Of a stretch of 64,000 bases of DNA, positions 36,649 through 48,381 are shown piece after piece. Every line of letters begins with the position of its first letter. The stretch's first letter is position 1. A program made the position numbers and the translations under genes. The notes below the pieces were generated by a model. It was not told the origin of the DNA. It did no database searches and saw nothing but the letters and a program-made list of their open reading frames with translations. The stretch comes from Sapria himalayana (taxonomy: Eukaryota; Streptophyta; Magnoliopsida; Malpighiales; Rafflesiaceae), in assembly GCA_029783825.1 (NCBI GenBank), contig JAREIK010000343.1, positions 2,084,501 to 2,148,500 of the forward strand, given 5' to 3'.

Positions 36649-36700
36649 TGCCGGGCCAGGCACGGCACGGTTACCGTTCCGTGCCGTGCCTGGCCCGGCA
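36649..36700. repeat. Perfect 22-bp GC-rich inverted repeat with 8-nt loop
   Basis: Arm 36,649-36,670 (TGCCGGGCCAGG then CACGGCACGG) is the exact complement of 36,679-36,700, with loop TTACCGTT. It is embedded in a patch of GCCGGGC/GCACGG words (about 36,600-36,740) in otherwise very AT-rich DNA. It is probably the core of a word-array hAT-like element; its ends were not defined. Confidence 0.85.
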
Positions 36701-36740
36701 TGGCCAGTAATTTTACCATGCCGGGTCAGGCCCATACGCG

Positions 36741-37359
36741 ACTATTTAAAAAAATTTAATTTTTTTTTTTAATATTTATGTATTTATAAAATATATATAT
36801 TAGATAATGTTTAAAAATTTTAAAATTGTAACTTTAAAATTATTGAATAGTTATAAAGTTTAATATTTTTTATTATGTTTTTAATAAATTTAGATTATAA
36901 TTTATTATAATTAAATTATATAATTTTTAATGAAATTTTTAAATACAAAAATAAATTAAACACATATAATACAAGTCAAGGCTTAAAAGCATGGTCTCTA
37001 GTAACATCAACCTAAATTAAGGTGCGACTCCATTCAATTAATGACTATACGAACAAGGTCGTGACTTAAGACTCAAATAGTTCTTCCAATGTTAGTGAAG
37101 TCGCTATTCCACAAAACTAGGTTTTATTCCTCAACAAATCTTCTAGCTATATTCTAGTCACGACTTCATAGAAGTGAGACACAACTATGTTGTACTAGTT
37201 GCTGCTTTAGAAGAACTTAAAGCCAACCCTAACATGAATACATTCACATATATCTATATATAATCAACCTTCATTGATGTCCGTAACTCTATTAATGGAG
37301 CTCCTATTCGAGCTCCTGGAGCTCGATGAGCTACTTGAAGCTCCATGGTCGAGCTCTAT
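36741..37359. other. AT-rich spacer, nothing recognised
   Basis: No coding or transposon signature supported. GAGCTC words appear from about 37,300, just before the minisatellite. Confidence 0.5.
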
Positions 37360-37545
37360 GAACTTTTGATCAAGTTCAATGAAGCCCTAGGAACTTTTGA
37401 TCGAGTTCAATGGAACCCTAGGAACTTTTGATCGAGTTCAATGGAACCCTAGGAACTTTTGATCGAGTTCAATGGAACCCTAGGAACTTTTGATCGAGTT
37501 CAATGGAACCCTAGGAACTTTTGATCGAGCTACATGAAGCTCCAT
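37360..37545. repeat. Minisatellite, 31-bp unit, 6 units
   Basis: Units start GAACTTTTGATC at 37,360, 37,391, 37,422, 37,453, 37,484 and 37,515. The inner units are identical (GAACTTTTGATCGAGTTC, then AATGGAACCCTAG). GAGCTC words flank the array. The right side, near 37,740-37,770, ends CCAAAACATAATTCTATC, similar to the right end of the MULE at 27,138, so this may be a truncated relative of it. Confidence 0.9.
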
Positions 37546-38156
37546 GGAGGTATCGGTCGAGCTCCATTGATGGAGTTATGAGCGTCAATGGAGTTACGAG
37601 TGAGTTATAGGGGAGAGGAGTGAGGGAAGATATTTTTGAATCACTATATTTGAGTGCGCTAAAAATTAATTAGTTAAAAGATTACTGTATTTTTTTTTAA
37701 TATTAAAAATTTAATTTGTTTTTTTTTTCAATTATTTTTTATGAATTGTACCAAAACATAATTCTATCAAACATAAATGCCTTTAATCTTGAAAATAAAA
37801 GTTTCCTTTTAAAATTTTTAAAAATTAATTACTTTTGTGATCTTCCTTAATTTTTTTTAATAAAATATTACTTCGATTCTCATTGAAAATCAAATATTGC
37901 ATATTGTAAACTTCCTAAAAGAATTTCAAAACTAAGCATGATTTTCACAACCTATTTGAGCATATTAAGTTGATAAAAGAATATGGGTTTTGTAAGTTTC
38001 TTTGATGATAAATAAAAATGTCAGTTAAAAAATAGCTTGGACCTAGTGTTCAACCTCATATGTTATTCTTACTCTTTCTCAATTACCATGCCATAGTTTT
38101 TTTATTTATTTAAAAATTTTTTTATGAGATTTATAATTTTGGGCTTACCTATTTAA

Positions 38157-38506
38157 GAGCATCTCCACCGGGCTTGCCAAAAACAGAGTTTTGATATTTT
38201 GTTGAGTATTTTTAGAAAATTAGGACTACAACGTGCTTGTTGTCCAACTAGCATTTTTGATATTTAAGAGCATTTTTGATGTCCCACTAAACAAATAAAA
38301 CGAGTGTTTATCGCTCAACAAATCACTTTTTTTAATATTAAAATATTCTTGTCATTCACTAGTTCCAAGCTAAACTAAATTTTGTACTTCATTATTTTGT
38401 CGAGCTTGGTTGGAATAAAATTTCATGTGTTGCTAGCTAAAATACTGAATTAGATATTTAAATATTTTTTAATTTGTTATTTTATTGAGAGTGGTTGGAG
38501 ATGCTT
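38157..38506. mobile_element. PIF/Harbinger-type MITE I
   Basis: Left end GAGCATCTCCACCGG, right end GGTTGGAGATGCTT (inverted), flanked by TAA at 38,154-38,156 and TAA at 38,507-38,509. TAA target duplication and GAGCATCTCCA ends are usual for Harbinger-type elements of plants. 350 bp, no coding capacity. Confidence 0.75.
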
Positions 38507-38509
38507 TAA

Positions 38510-39321
38510 GAGCATCTCCAACGATGCTCGCTAAAATAGCTACTTAAAAAATATTATAATATTATATTATTTATTTTAGCTACTCAATTTTTTAAGTTAA
38601 CTCCAACAATACTATCTATTTTAGCTAATAACTTCAACTAACTATAACTAACTTAAAAAAAAATTTAAAATAATATATAAAATACCATATCATCACCATA
38701 ATGTCATACTGATTAAATTCAAAAATTTTTAAATTTGAAATTTGACACTAATTTTTAAATGGTCATATTTATATTGTACCATTATTTACATACACAAACA
38801 CAATCACACATACAAGCACACACACAAACACACACTGCTGATATATAATTTTTAAATTAAGGATAGATCCATCATTTATACTTAAAAAAAGTATAAAATT
38901 ATTTGAGCTAAATTGAAAACTCAAATTTTTGTTTACGAAAAATATTAAGCCACGTCATCAAATTTTTAATTTTTTTATTTTTTTTAATAACGATCTTATC
39001 TACAACAATCATGAAATAAAAAATTTTAAAATTTGAACCAATAATTACCATATCTTTTGTTTTTTGTGCGATACATATTTATGCAAAAAAAAAAACATTT
39101 ATTAGGTTATTTAATGTACATGGTTATGATAAATTTTAAAAAATATTTTTAAAATAAATAAAATGAAAATAACTAACAACTTTGCCCTAGCAAGAAATAG
39201 CTAGTCAAACACGGTGCCAATGGAAAATAGCTAGCATGATAACTAGTATCTTGGAGACATTTAAGGTTCGTCTATGTAAAATAGCTAAAATAGAAGGTTA
39301 CCTAGACTCTTGGAGATGCTC
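38510..39321. mobile_element. PIF/Harbinger-type element II
   Basis: Left end GAGCATCTCCAACGATGCTC and right end CTTGGAGATGCTC form inverted repeats, perfect over 12 bp. Flanks are TAA (38,507-38,509, shared with element I) and TAA (39,322-39,324). 812 bp, AT-rich, with a TAAAATAGCTA word near both ends. No transposase reading frame was found. Confidence 0.8.
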
Positions 39322-39324
39322 TAA

Positions 39325-39949
39325 TATCACTAAAATATAAATATTTTAGTAGTCATTTAACCGCAGCACCAAAATATAAATGAAAATTATTCAACTTTAA
39401 ATAATTAGAGGAAGGTAACAAACGTCTTGTCCGTCGGCCATCGTTCTTTCCGCAATAATTGTTGCCGGCATATCGAATGTGCTCCCCTCAAATTCGCGGT
39501 TACATAAACCTAAACGTGGCCATATAAATATTTGTTTTTCATTTTATAAAAAACTCCATGCATAGCATACGAGTTAAGTTTTCGCACTTGGTTGCAGTAC
39601 TGACATGTTTACAAATTTCATCTTTTTATGATTTGCTTTGTTGTATTCTTTTTGGATTAAATGGTATAAATTGCTTTTGATATACACGTTTGGTTTGCGA
39701 CATAGTTACATTATTTTTTTCAATTTTAGCTTCCCTAATTAAGTTATTTTGGAGCAAGTAATTTGATGTTTCAATTTTGGAGAACCCATCGCACAAAATT
39801 TGATCTAAAATTGATGTCATAATCCAAATTAGAACTACAATAAAACTGAATTTTCAAAATACCAGTTTTAAATACTTTACCATTTTCATAGATAGGCAGT
39901 TATCAAGCCATCTGTATACTTAAATTTTACAAATATAATTATGATTGAA
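39325..39949. other. Unassigned spacer with a GC-richer patch
   Basis: About 39,420-39,530 is unusually GC-rich for this region (TTGTCCGTCGGCCATCG, TTGCCGGCATATCGAATG) and matches no element I know. A 64-codon - strand frame (39,626-39,820) has no recognisable domain. Confidence 0.4.
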
Positions 39950-40760
39950 AAATAGTAGAAGAAACAATAAAAAAGGTATTTAATCAAAAAAGACAAATTC
40001 ACATTGAAAATAAAATAATAAATGAGAAGGAAAATAGTGCAGGGAGACGAAGCAAAAATAATTTACAAATACACTTAATACAAAATTTTTAGAACAAGCT
40101 TGTTTTTAAGATATATAAGATTTCCCTTTTATAGTAATGTCAATTCAATGCGAGCACTATTCAAAGGTGCGAAACATTCGCCAATTATTACAATAAACAA
40201 TACTAAATATTATAATTTTGATATTTTAATATCTAAATTAGTTGGACATATTAATTTTATAGTGTTTTCTTGTTTTCAATGTAATTTTCACAATATATTT
40301 AAAAAAAAATTAGATTTGCAACTTGGACAAATTAGGTAGGTTTGATGACCAATCCAAAACAACTCAAAATTTGTTCTGGTTGAGCTTTATAACCTGAGAC
40401 TAAACACAATCCAAAATATCCTCAACTTGACCCGAGTTAGGTTAGGTAGGGCTTAATTTTATCATTTATTCTTTTATATAAATATTTAAGTATCCATTTT
40501 TTGGAATTAAACATTTTTATCTTAAATTCTTATGTATGAATATTAAATTTATAGGCAATAAATAAATATGGCTATTAGAATAATTGATGGGTGTAAATTT
40601 CAAAAAATACTCTAACAAATTATTCTAGCCAATTATTTCCAACATCACTCAATGCTAGTTGTGTTTGAGTTGTAAATTTTTGACTCAAACCCAATTTTTT
40701 ATCAGGTGGGCTTTGGGTTACTTCAGTTGAATCGATCATAGTTGTTGCATTGAAAAATAT
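39950..40760 (+). repeat. Diverged direct repeat, copy 2 (partner 35,640-36,510)
   Basis: Collinear with the first copy (see there), including a hAT-like word element from about 40,320 (GATTTGCAACTTGG) to about 40,760 (AGTTGTTGCATTG). Confidence 0.6.
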
Positions 40761-41159
40761 TTTTATAATTTTAATTTCCTTATTTTCTAATATTTTTTGA
40801 TCTAATTATAATTGGAAAATTCATTGAGATTATTTAAGAACTAAAATACTTAGAAAAACAAAACTCATAAAAACACATTATAATGGGGGAATTATGGTTT
40901 GGCACATCAGCCAAAGTTAATTACAAAAAATATCAAAAAATTTATTATTTAAGAAAATGTACACCAAAATAAAAAATATTTACTTTTTGATGTACTGAGA
41001 ATCAAAAACCTAATTTTGCAAATGGTGTTCGTGTGATACATTGGCCTTATAAAAAATAAATAAACAATAATTTTTGAATTCATAAACTACAATTTTAAAT
41101 TCAACAAGTGTTTTCCATTTTATGAATTTTTAATTCTTAAACTTATATATATATATATA
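40761..41159. other. AT-rich spacer with a possible MULE-like end
   Basis: GGGGGAATTATGGTTTGGCAC near 40,886 resembles the left end of the MULE at 26,017 (GGGAGAATTATATTTTGG), but no matching right end was found. A (TA)n run lies at about 41,143-41,162. Confidence 0.35.
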
Positions 41160-42819
41160 TATCAAATTTGTGTTGTTCTTATTGGAACAGAGGATGGATA
41201 TGACTAGGACCTAAGCCCAATATAAACTGAGGCTTCCTATTCAAGATAATTAAAAATGTTAAATGAGAGGATCTCATATGTATAGTAGGGTTAATGAGAA
41301 CGTCGAACTGATGCCTCCTCGGGTTTTCACTATTTTTTTCTATCTATATGGATGTTGTACTTGTCGAGTTTTGGATCAAGTAGTAACTACTAACTCCTTG
41401 ATGAGACTCTATTGACATATAGTTTACCGAGTGGGTGATTATGCAATAGTAGATACTTGAGTAATATAAAGTAGGTCAACAATAATAAATAATAAAAAAA
41501 TAAGTCTTCTTCATGTTAGCAGGAAATAGATGAAGTAATAGTAGTTTCTTAAGTTAGATAACTGAATTTTGACATATGTTTAACCACCCATAGAGGATTT
41601 TTCAAAAAGAGTCAAAGACTTATCGTTCCTCTAATGCATGCCTAGAAAGAATTATCCAGCGATAGCAAGTATGGTTCATTGGAAGCTGACTTATGTTATG
41701 ACTTTGTAATATTGTCTAATTTCATTAGTTAAATATTGTTTCAAAAACTTATTGATGAAGATATCTAATTAATAAATATCTATAAGTATATAGTTCATAC
41801 AACTAGTAAAGAGTACTTTCATTTAGATATCAATCTTATAAATATTGTATCAGTAATTTGATCAACAAATAGTGAGACATTATATTTTTTGTAAAGTAGA
41901 TAATTATGGATTCTGACATAACTCTTAGATCAAATGATTTATTCACTTAATTTATGTGATGCATATTCAAATAATTCGAATTATATTATGTTTAGATACA
42001 TAATAAATGTTGGTTATTGTGCAATGATCATTTACCTTAATGGTGTACGAGGTGATTATCATATTTAATATAATCCTAATGATGGTCACCTGGTAGATAT
42101 CCTCTTAGTACTTTATTATTGAAAAAAAATATCTCTACTCGAGAGTAATTTATAATCTCATACCTTTTAGGCAACTCATAAATTAACTTTGATAATTATT
42201 TCATATACATATTCTTATACTTTGGCCTTCGGTATCACGAAGGCCAAGAACTAATATGATTAATAAGAATTTGTACTTTTAGTTTTGTAAGTACCATATT
42301 CATATGATTAATATGTATTTTTTATGCATCACTTGTAGGAACCATACTAGTGAAAGTAACTTAAATGGTAGTCACTACTTTGTGAGTAATAATATACTCA
42401 TACATATTTCATATATTACATGTCACCATCTTTCATAGAGATGATACAACTATCATACAAGGTAAAACTCTTAGGAGATGTTTTATAAAATGTCCACCTT
42501 AATTGAGAACTATTTCATTTAAGACATGTACAATGGATTTTCATGTAAAATTATTCATGCATTCATCTTCATTAGCGTCATACTCACAATAATTAATATA
42601 TCTAAATTTTGAGTTTTAATATATAGGTTTGTCTTGTACATCACAATTGATGGGTTCGTCAATTATTTCTTAGCATATATATGAGTGAGCCTCATTGTCC
42701 ACTTGTCACCATTTATTTTGACAATACACACTATGAGTTTAAGATTGAACATGTACTCCATCATAATTGATGGGTTCGTCATACTCTTTATTAGCATATA
42801 TATGTCTGACACATAACTA

Positions 42820-43220
42820 TTATACGAAGCATTGATCATTTACTCCACCACTATGAGGCTATCTATTCATTGGTAATTTTCCTTAGAGTATTTAAGATTT
42901 TGAAGGTTTTTATAGAGATTGAACTTCACTTGTTCTTCACCAACACAAAGTATCGACTCTCCATTAGTAACATTATTTGCATTTCTCCAGTAGTTAAAAA
43001 TAGTTGTCAAGCATCTATCCACTAACATAAAGCATATTGGTCCTCCTCCATATCTAGCACAACAAAATTTACAAGAAAAATTAATTTACCAACTTTAACC
43101 AATAAATCTTCAATAATATCATTCAAAAACTTTATTGAAGGATCAACCATTTAAAGTGAGAGAGTGATTTGAGTAATCTTTTCTAGGTTCAACCTTTGCA
43201 CTATAAATAATAATATCAAA
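42820..43220 (-). pseudogene. Gypsy (Athila/Tat type) aspartic protease region remnant
   Basis: The 42-codon stretch 43,022-43,150 reads MVDPSIKFLNDIIEDLLVKV and then IFLVNFVVLDMEED. It fits the plant Athila/Tat pattern LADRSIK-P-GIIEDVLVKV...FPADFVVLDMEED. After a frameshift, NGESILCVGEEQVKFNLYKN follows (about 42,860-42,920), matching the GELTLRVGEE-VKFN continuation. The catalytic DLGAS part is not readable. Confidence 0.75.
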
Positions 43221-44429
43221 TTTATACTTGGTCTCAAGTCATATAGTTCCTTCTAGAAAATACCCCCCCAAATATGCATAAAATTGTACAACTATCTAGA
43301 TCCTTCAACTTTACTGTGAATTTATCTTGGATGTTACTATACTTCATAATCGTATTTAGCATTCTTTATGTCTATAACTTTCTATTATTATTCATTACAT
43401 ACTTTATGAACTTTATGTAATGTAGCATACATGATAAAGCTTCTACAAATGGAATAATGATTTCCAACTTCCAACAAATATTGAGAAAACTCTCAAATTA
43501 TTCATCCATCTTTCCCTACTGAGTAATATCCTTATCTTCCTCATGTCCTGCTTCTTTATTTGTAATGGTTAAGGGCATGAGTTCGACAGTAGATTCTATG
43601 GATATCATGGCTTTAGAAAACATTATCACATCTAAGTCATGATGATGGGTTGTGTCATAGCTTTGGAAAATGTAGTAACTTATTTAGTCACAACTTTCTC
43701 TTTTATTTTAGCTCTCCTTTTGGCTTCCAAATATACTTGTTGTCTCTCTAATTTCTTATCACTTCTCTGTGTAATGGACCAATATTTCTTTGGATTTATC
43801 TCAATATAGGTTAGTATTTCATGCACTCTTTTGTCCTTAAAAAAATACTAATTGTCCAAATTGATTCTGAATGATCTTTATTATTATATTCATATATTAT
43901 AGCCTTTTTTCAATATGTTCACTCTAGTTTGTTTGAAGATTATTTTGTTTCTTCATCTCTATAAGTATGGTAAGTATATTGTTTTCAAGTGATGACTTTT
44001 CTTCTATCTTCAGGTGGTTGAAATTTGAGCTTGAGGCTCCTTATAATTGATAATATGATGAGTTATTCCTAAAATTATTCTGAAATTGGCTCATGTTATG
44101 CTATACTTTCTCAAAACTCACATACAATAGATTTTTGTGATTTCTAACTATCAGATAGTTATGTGTGGGAGCATTATTGTTGCTTCAGAATATATATTTT
44201 TTATTCTGGAAAATGTTGGCTTCCTACACTTGATATATGAGGTCAAAATTTTTTAATTTCTTGCTACGATGAAACATAAATTTCTCCTACACTTCGACAT
44301 ATTTTATCTTGGGCTCCTAACTTGTTGAAAAACATGTTCATTTTGGCTTCCATAGCAGTCAATCTTTTCAACTCCAATACTTGACTTGCTTCCTTCTAAA
44401 TACTCAATCATTCAGAATTTAATAATTTG

Positions 44430-44960
44430 TCTTTTCTAGCTCTTCAAATAGATATTATGTTTCTTTAGGTGATTTTTTTATAATAGAACCACCCAAAGTT
44501 ATATCAATCATATACCTTATCATATAATTCATCCCATTGCAAAAAGTTTGAGCTTGGAATCATAGTTTAAAACTATGTTGTGAGAATTTTTTCAAAAGCT
44601 CTTTGAATTAGTCTCAAGCATCATAAAATATCTTTTAATATTCTTGAAAAAATTTATTTATATTTTTTTATATTTAAGAGGTGATTTGAGATAAAAAGAC
44701 TTGGTAACAAAGTCTTACGCAAGTTTGTCCCAACTCATAATTGTATATTGAGATATGTACTTGAACTAGCTTCAGGATTTGCCTTTCTAAAAACAAATAT
44801 AAAAATTGTAATCATATTAAATCCGAGCTAACTCTATTCATCTTCACCATGTCATACAACTCCAATATTGCTGCAACATGGCTATTCGAATCTTATAAAG
44901 TTTTTCCACTATACTGATGTTGTATCATAACTATTAAACTTGGTTTCAACTTAAAATAAT
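44430..44960 (-). pseudogene. Gypsy (Athila/Tat type) Gag remnant
   Basis: Pieces appear in the right order across several frames. LKPSLIVMIQHQYSG and ILELYDMVKMNRVS (about 44,830-44,955) match the family's LKPSLINMVQ...FLEICDTVKMNGVS. WDKLA-DFVTKSFYLKSP starts at 44,732. FKELLKKFSQHSFK and QTFCNGMNYMIRYMIDI, then LGGSIIKKSPKE and YLFEELEK (44,440-44,620), match FKELL-KCPHHG, QTFYNGL and AAAGG-L-KTPEEAYELLEE. Many stops show long decay. In the wild-type family Gag forms the particle core. Confidence 0.82.
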
Positions 44961-46799
44961 ATACATTTATATGTTGTAGCTAAATCCCTCTACAGCTATC
45001 CATCATAATAGGCCACCAATAATCACATATGGTATTATGAGGATTGTACTATTGGATAGCATATCCTTCATCACCTTAGTGGGATTTTTTGCTGCAAATT
45101 GCTTCAATATGTTCTCTATTAGCTCTTTATCTCGATAATATTTTTGTTATTCTTATTATATATGGGCCTAGAGATGTTAATACAGACCTAGAAATTATGT
45201 TCATATAGGAGCAATTGCTACAAAAAGATAACTTTGAAACAAAACTATTTTTTGTCAAGGATATTTATATCAATTTAAGTTGAATAATCAAATTATAATC
45301 AAATAATCATTACTCGACAATAATGTTGAAAACTTATTTTAACTTTGTGAAGGTACTAGAACTTATTAATTAATATGATCTCAAAATCTTGTTAGGTAAA
45401 TGTCTCTTATCCAACATGGTCTCAAGAATACGTGAGTCATACAAATAGTAAAATATACATGTGTCTATATATCAATTCTATATGAATCATATATGTAATA
45501 TGATCAACCAATAGTAAACTAATAAATATTTGATTTGAGCATATAGAATTAGGTTTTTTGAACAATACTTGTACTCTAAGATTGGTTCATATCCTTTTAC
45601 ATGATGATACTTTCTTACTTTTTGGTCAATATTATATTCGATTGTCAACTAAAGGGTAAATTAATATGAAATTATCTCAATTCCCTCTTGGCAAATAATG
45701 TGGGTATCATCCTTGGACCATCACTACCAAGAATGATCCCTTTGTCATTGTCCCTTCAATATTTCATCATCGAAGTCACATAATATTTCATTCATGAGTT
45801 ATTTATATATCTACTCCGTTTAGGCAACATATCAACTACCATTGAGGATTGTTTTGAATATATACTTTTATTCTCTAACCTATAATAACTTAAAGATACA
45901 AGAAAATATGATAATAAATATGTTTATGCTTTTATCTTCATACGTATCATACTCGTGATAGTTAACATATATCTTTCAATGAATGATACTTATGGAATCA
46001 CACATAAAGAATTAACTCCCATGACTATCATCACCATTTTAAGTACCTACTCTTACATGTGCCTTGTGATTTGTCAGTCACCATTCATTATGTTTGATAC
46101 ATGAATCTCACACAATGGTGAAACTCCTAGGTAGATATTCTACTTAACTCTCACAATATTCAAGGCCAGTTCTTCTAGAATATGTATAATAAATTTGTCA
46201 TAAGTATTTTCATACTTTCGGCTTCATAAGTGTCATACTTATAAAGATTAAACTTACCTTAATCTTGAGTATCATGCATAAATTTATCTTATCTATTAAA
46301 ATTAGAAAGGCTGTCACTTCTTTCTTACCACACCATATAAGTATGTCTTAGGCCATATATGTCACCATCCACTATAACTAATATGCATAAACCTATAAAA
46401 TAGTAAAACTCCTAAAATGCAATTCTATATAACATTGACATCCATCAACAACCACATCATAACATTAATACAAAAATAACATTATAAATTCATATATCCA
46501 TCACTCACAAGTATGTTACATGAATAATAAATCTTAATTTAAGCTAATATTGGGGAAATTTTCACGTGTGATATTTTGAGAGATATCTCATTAAATTGAG
46601 GGTTCCTAATATTAGCCCATGTAATAATCTAGGTTTCAAAACCTAAACTAAATTTGATATTGCTCATGTTTACATTATATTTGTCCCTAATTTGGAATTG
46701 GAATCATCATGCCTAAGGTTTTTAGTTGCTCATTGCTCAAAATCCAATTCTCATGTTTCTCCTTTGCAAAATCTTCTAAGTGTTGCTTATTAATTTTGG

Positions 46800-47620
46800 A
46801 AATTTAGTAAAATAATTTAAGCTGGAAATCATGATTCTGGCTTGAGGTCATGACTTTCTGATCTTGTTGAATCTTCTTTTTATTACCAATGTCATGGTGG
46901 CAATAAATATTGCGACTCAAATAACTTCATGCTAGAGCATGATGTTGCATCATTGGTATGCCACGGCTGATACAAATCATCTCTAGAATAAAGTGTCATA
47001 GTGCATGGTAAAATGAATGGTTATGACTGATATATTTTTTTATATAACAAAATATCAAGGTACTGGGAATAGGTATGACTGATGTATTTTTTCTATAAAT
47101 ACAAAGTTGTAGCTTTTAGAATGGGCACATATTTATTGTTTTATCACTGGAGAAAAAAGTTATGACATTGGAAAAATAATGATCATAGTAAATGCTCACT
47201 TGAACAAAATATTATGATAGAAAATAATGTCGTGACTCAAAATATTTATTATATTGGCTCTATATTGAATAAGTCATGACCTTGGAAATATTTCGTGACT
47301 AATTATACTAGTGAGGTACTTGACTTTCATGATGTAAAAATAATATTGTGACCGTTATAAATTTTAGGGATAATATGGTCGTAACTCCAACAAAATACCA
47401 TGACCATGAAAACTATGTTGCATAGTGAAAAAATGGGACAACTCGGTGGTTGAGTTGTTTCGTACAATATTCACATGGTTATTTTATAGAGTTCAGCTGA
47501 GAAAAAATTTTATATCTACTCATAATGATCTAGAATGTGTAATAGACTCACGACATGGGAAATATCATGACTCTCAATATTTCTCTCTCCTCCAAGTCTT
47601 TGTTCTACTAAGTCTATCAA
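46800..47620. mobile_element. Block A-like sequence, orientation uncertain
   Basis: Rich in TCATGAC/GTCATGA words (CGTGACTCAAAATA, AAGTCATGACCTTGGAAA, ACCATGACCATGAAA) like 22,780-23,100. It abuts the outer block B of the - strand gypsy-like element, as A and B do elsewhere. Confidence 0.35.
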
Positions 47621-47786
47621 TTTTTACTTAAAATAACTAAGATTTCATTAATATTAATGAAATTTCTATGAAACATACATTCATAGAAATCTCTCCCACT
47701 AAAATTCAAATACATACACATACAATAAGAAATACATACTAAATCACTCAAAAAATTTAGTATGTGGAGTGCCGAACACTCCACAA

Positions 47787-47789
<3 letters not shown>

Positions 47790-47824
<35 letters not shown>
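47790..47824. repeat. (CA)n microsatellite
   Basis: CA run of about 17 units, then CAAA words. The poly-Val/Cys frame on the - strand over it is an artefact. Confidence 0.95.
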
Positions 47825-47833
<9 letters not shown>

Positions 47834-48194
47834 AACACATTCTTGTTTTTAACTACATTAATTTATAAACATCAAAACTCAATTAACAAAAGTTAATCAC
47901 ATCATTTTGATTTTTGGGCTATTTCTACAATAGTTAGTTATGAAGAAACTTGATATTTATAGTAAACTTTAAAAATCAATAACAAATTTGGATGGATTTG
48001 TTGGGGATCAATTAGTATTATGCTCGAAAACCAAGAATAGTGTCTAAATTTTTCTCAATAAATTAATAGTTTAATTAATTTTTGGTTTTGTGATTTCAAA
48101 TATTTTAAAAATTATTTAATAAATTTTACCAAATTGTTAGTGATATGCAATGGATTCAAAACATTTTCAGATTTCTAGATTCTTGTCCAAAATA

Positions 48195-48205
48195 CACACA
48201 CACAC

Positions 48206-48236
<31 letters not shown>

Positions 48237-48381
48237 TTCAAAATATCTGAAATACACACACACACACACACATGTATATATGAAGTTGCTCAAATATGTA
48301 TTTTTCATTCCAAATACACACACACACACTCACTCACTCACACACACATCCATCCATCCAATATATATATATATATATATT
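48195..48381. repeat. Cluster of (CA)n, (TACA)n, (CATC)n and (TA)n microsatellites
   Basis: Four short arrays separated by AAATA(C/T)-containing spacers (AAAATACAC, GAAATACAC, CAAATACAC), suggesting one old CA repeat that was copied and then diversified. The long His/Thr frames here are repeat artefacts. Confidence 0.9.

Larger units (their letters stand above)
41160..46400 (-). mobile_element. Non-autonomous Ty3/gypsy-like element (Gag and protease remains, no visible RT or integrase)
   Basis: Read on the - strand the order is: diverged block B (46,400 to 45,300), Gag remains (44,960-44,430), protease remains (43,220-42,820), block B (42,700 to 41,160). The two B blocks align in the same orientation (GTAAAACTC-TAGG-AGAT, CATCTTCATTAGCGTCATACT and others), as LTRs would. 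Only about 100-150 bp separate the protease region from the 3' block, so reverse transcriptase, RNase H and integrase have no room. LTR ends, primer site and target duplication were not defined. Confidence 0.6.
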
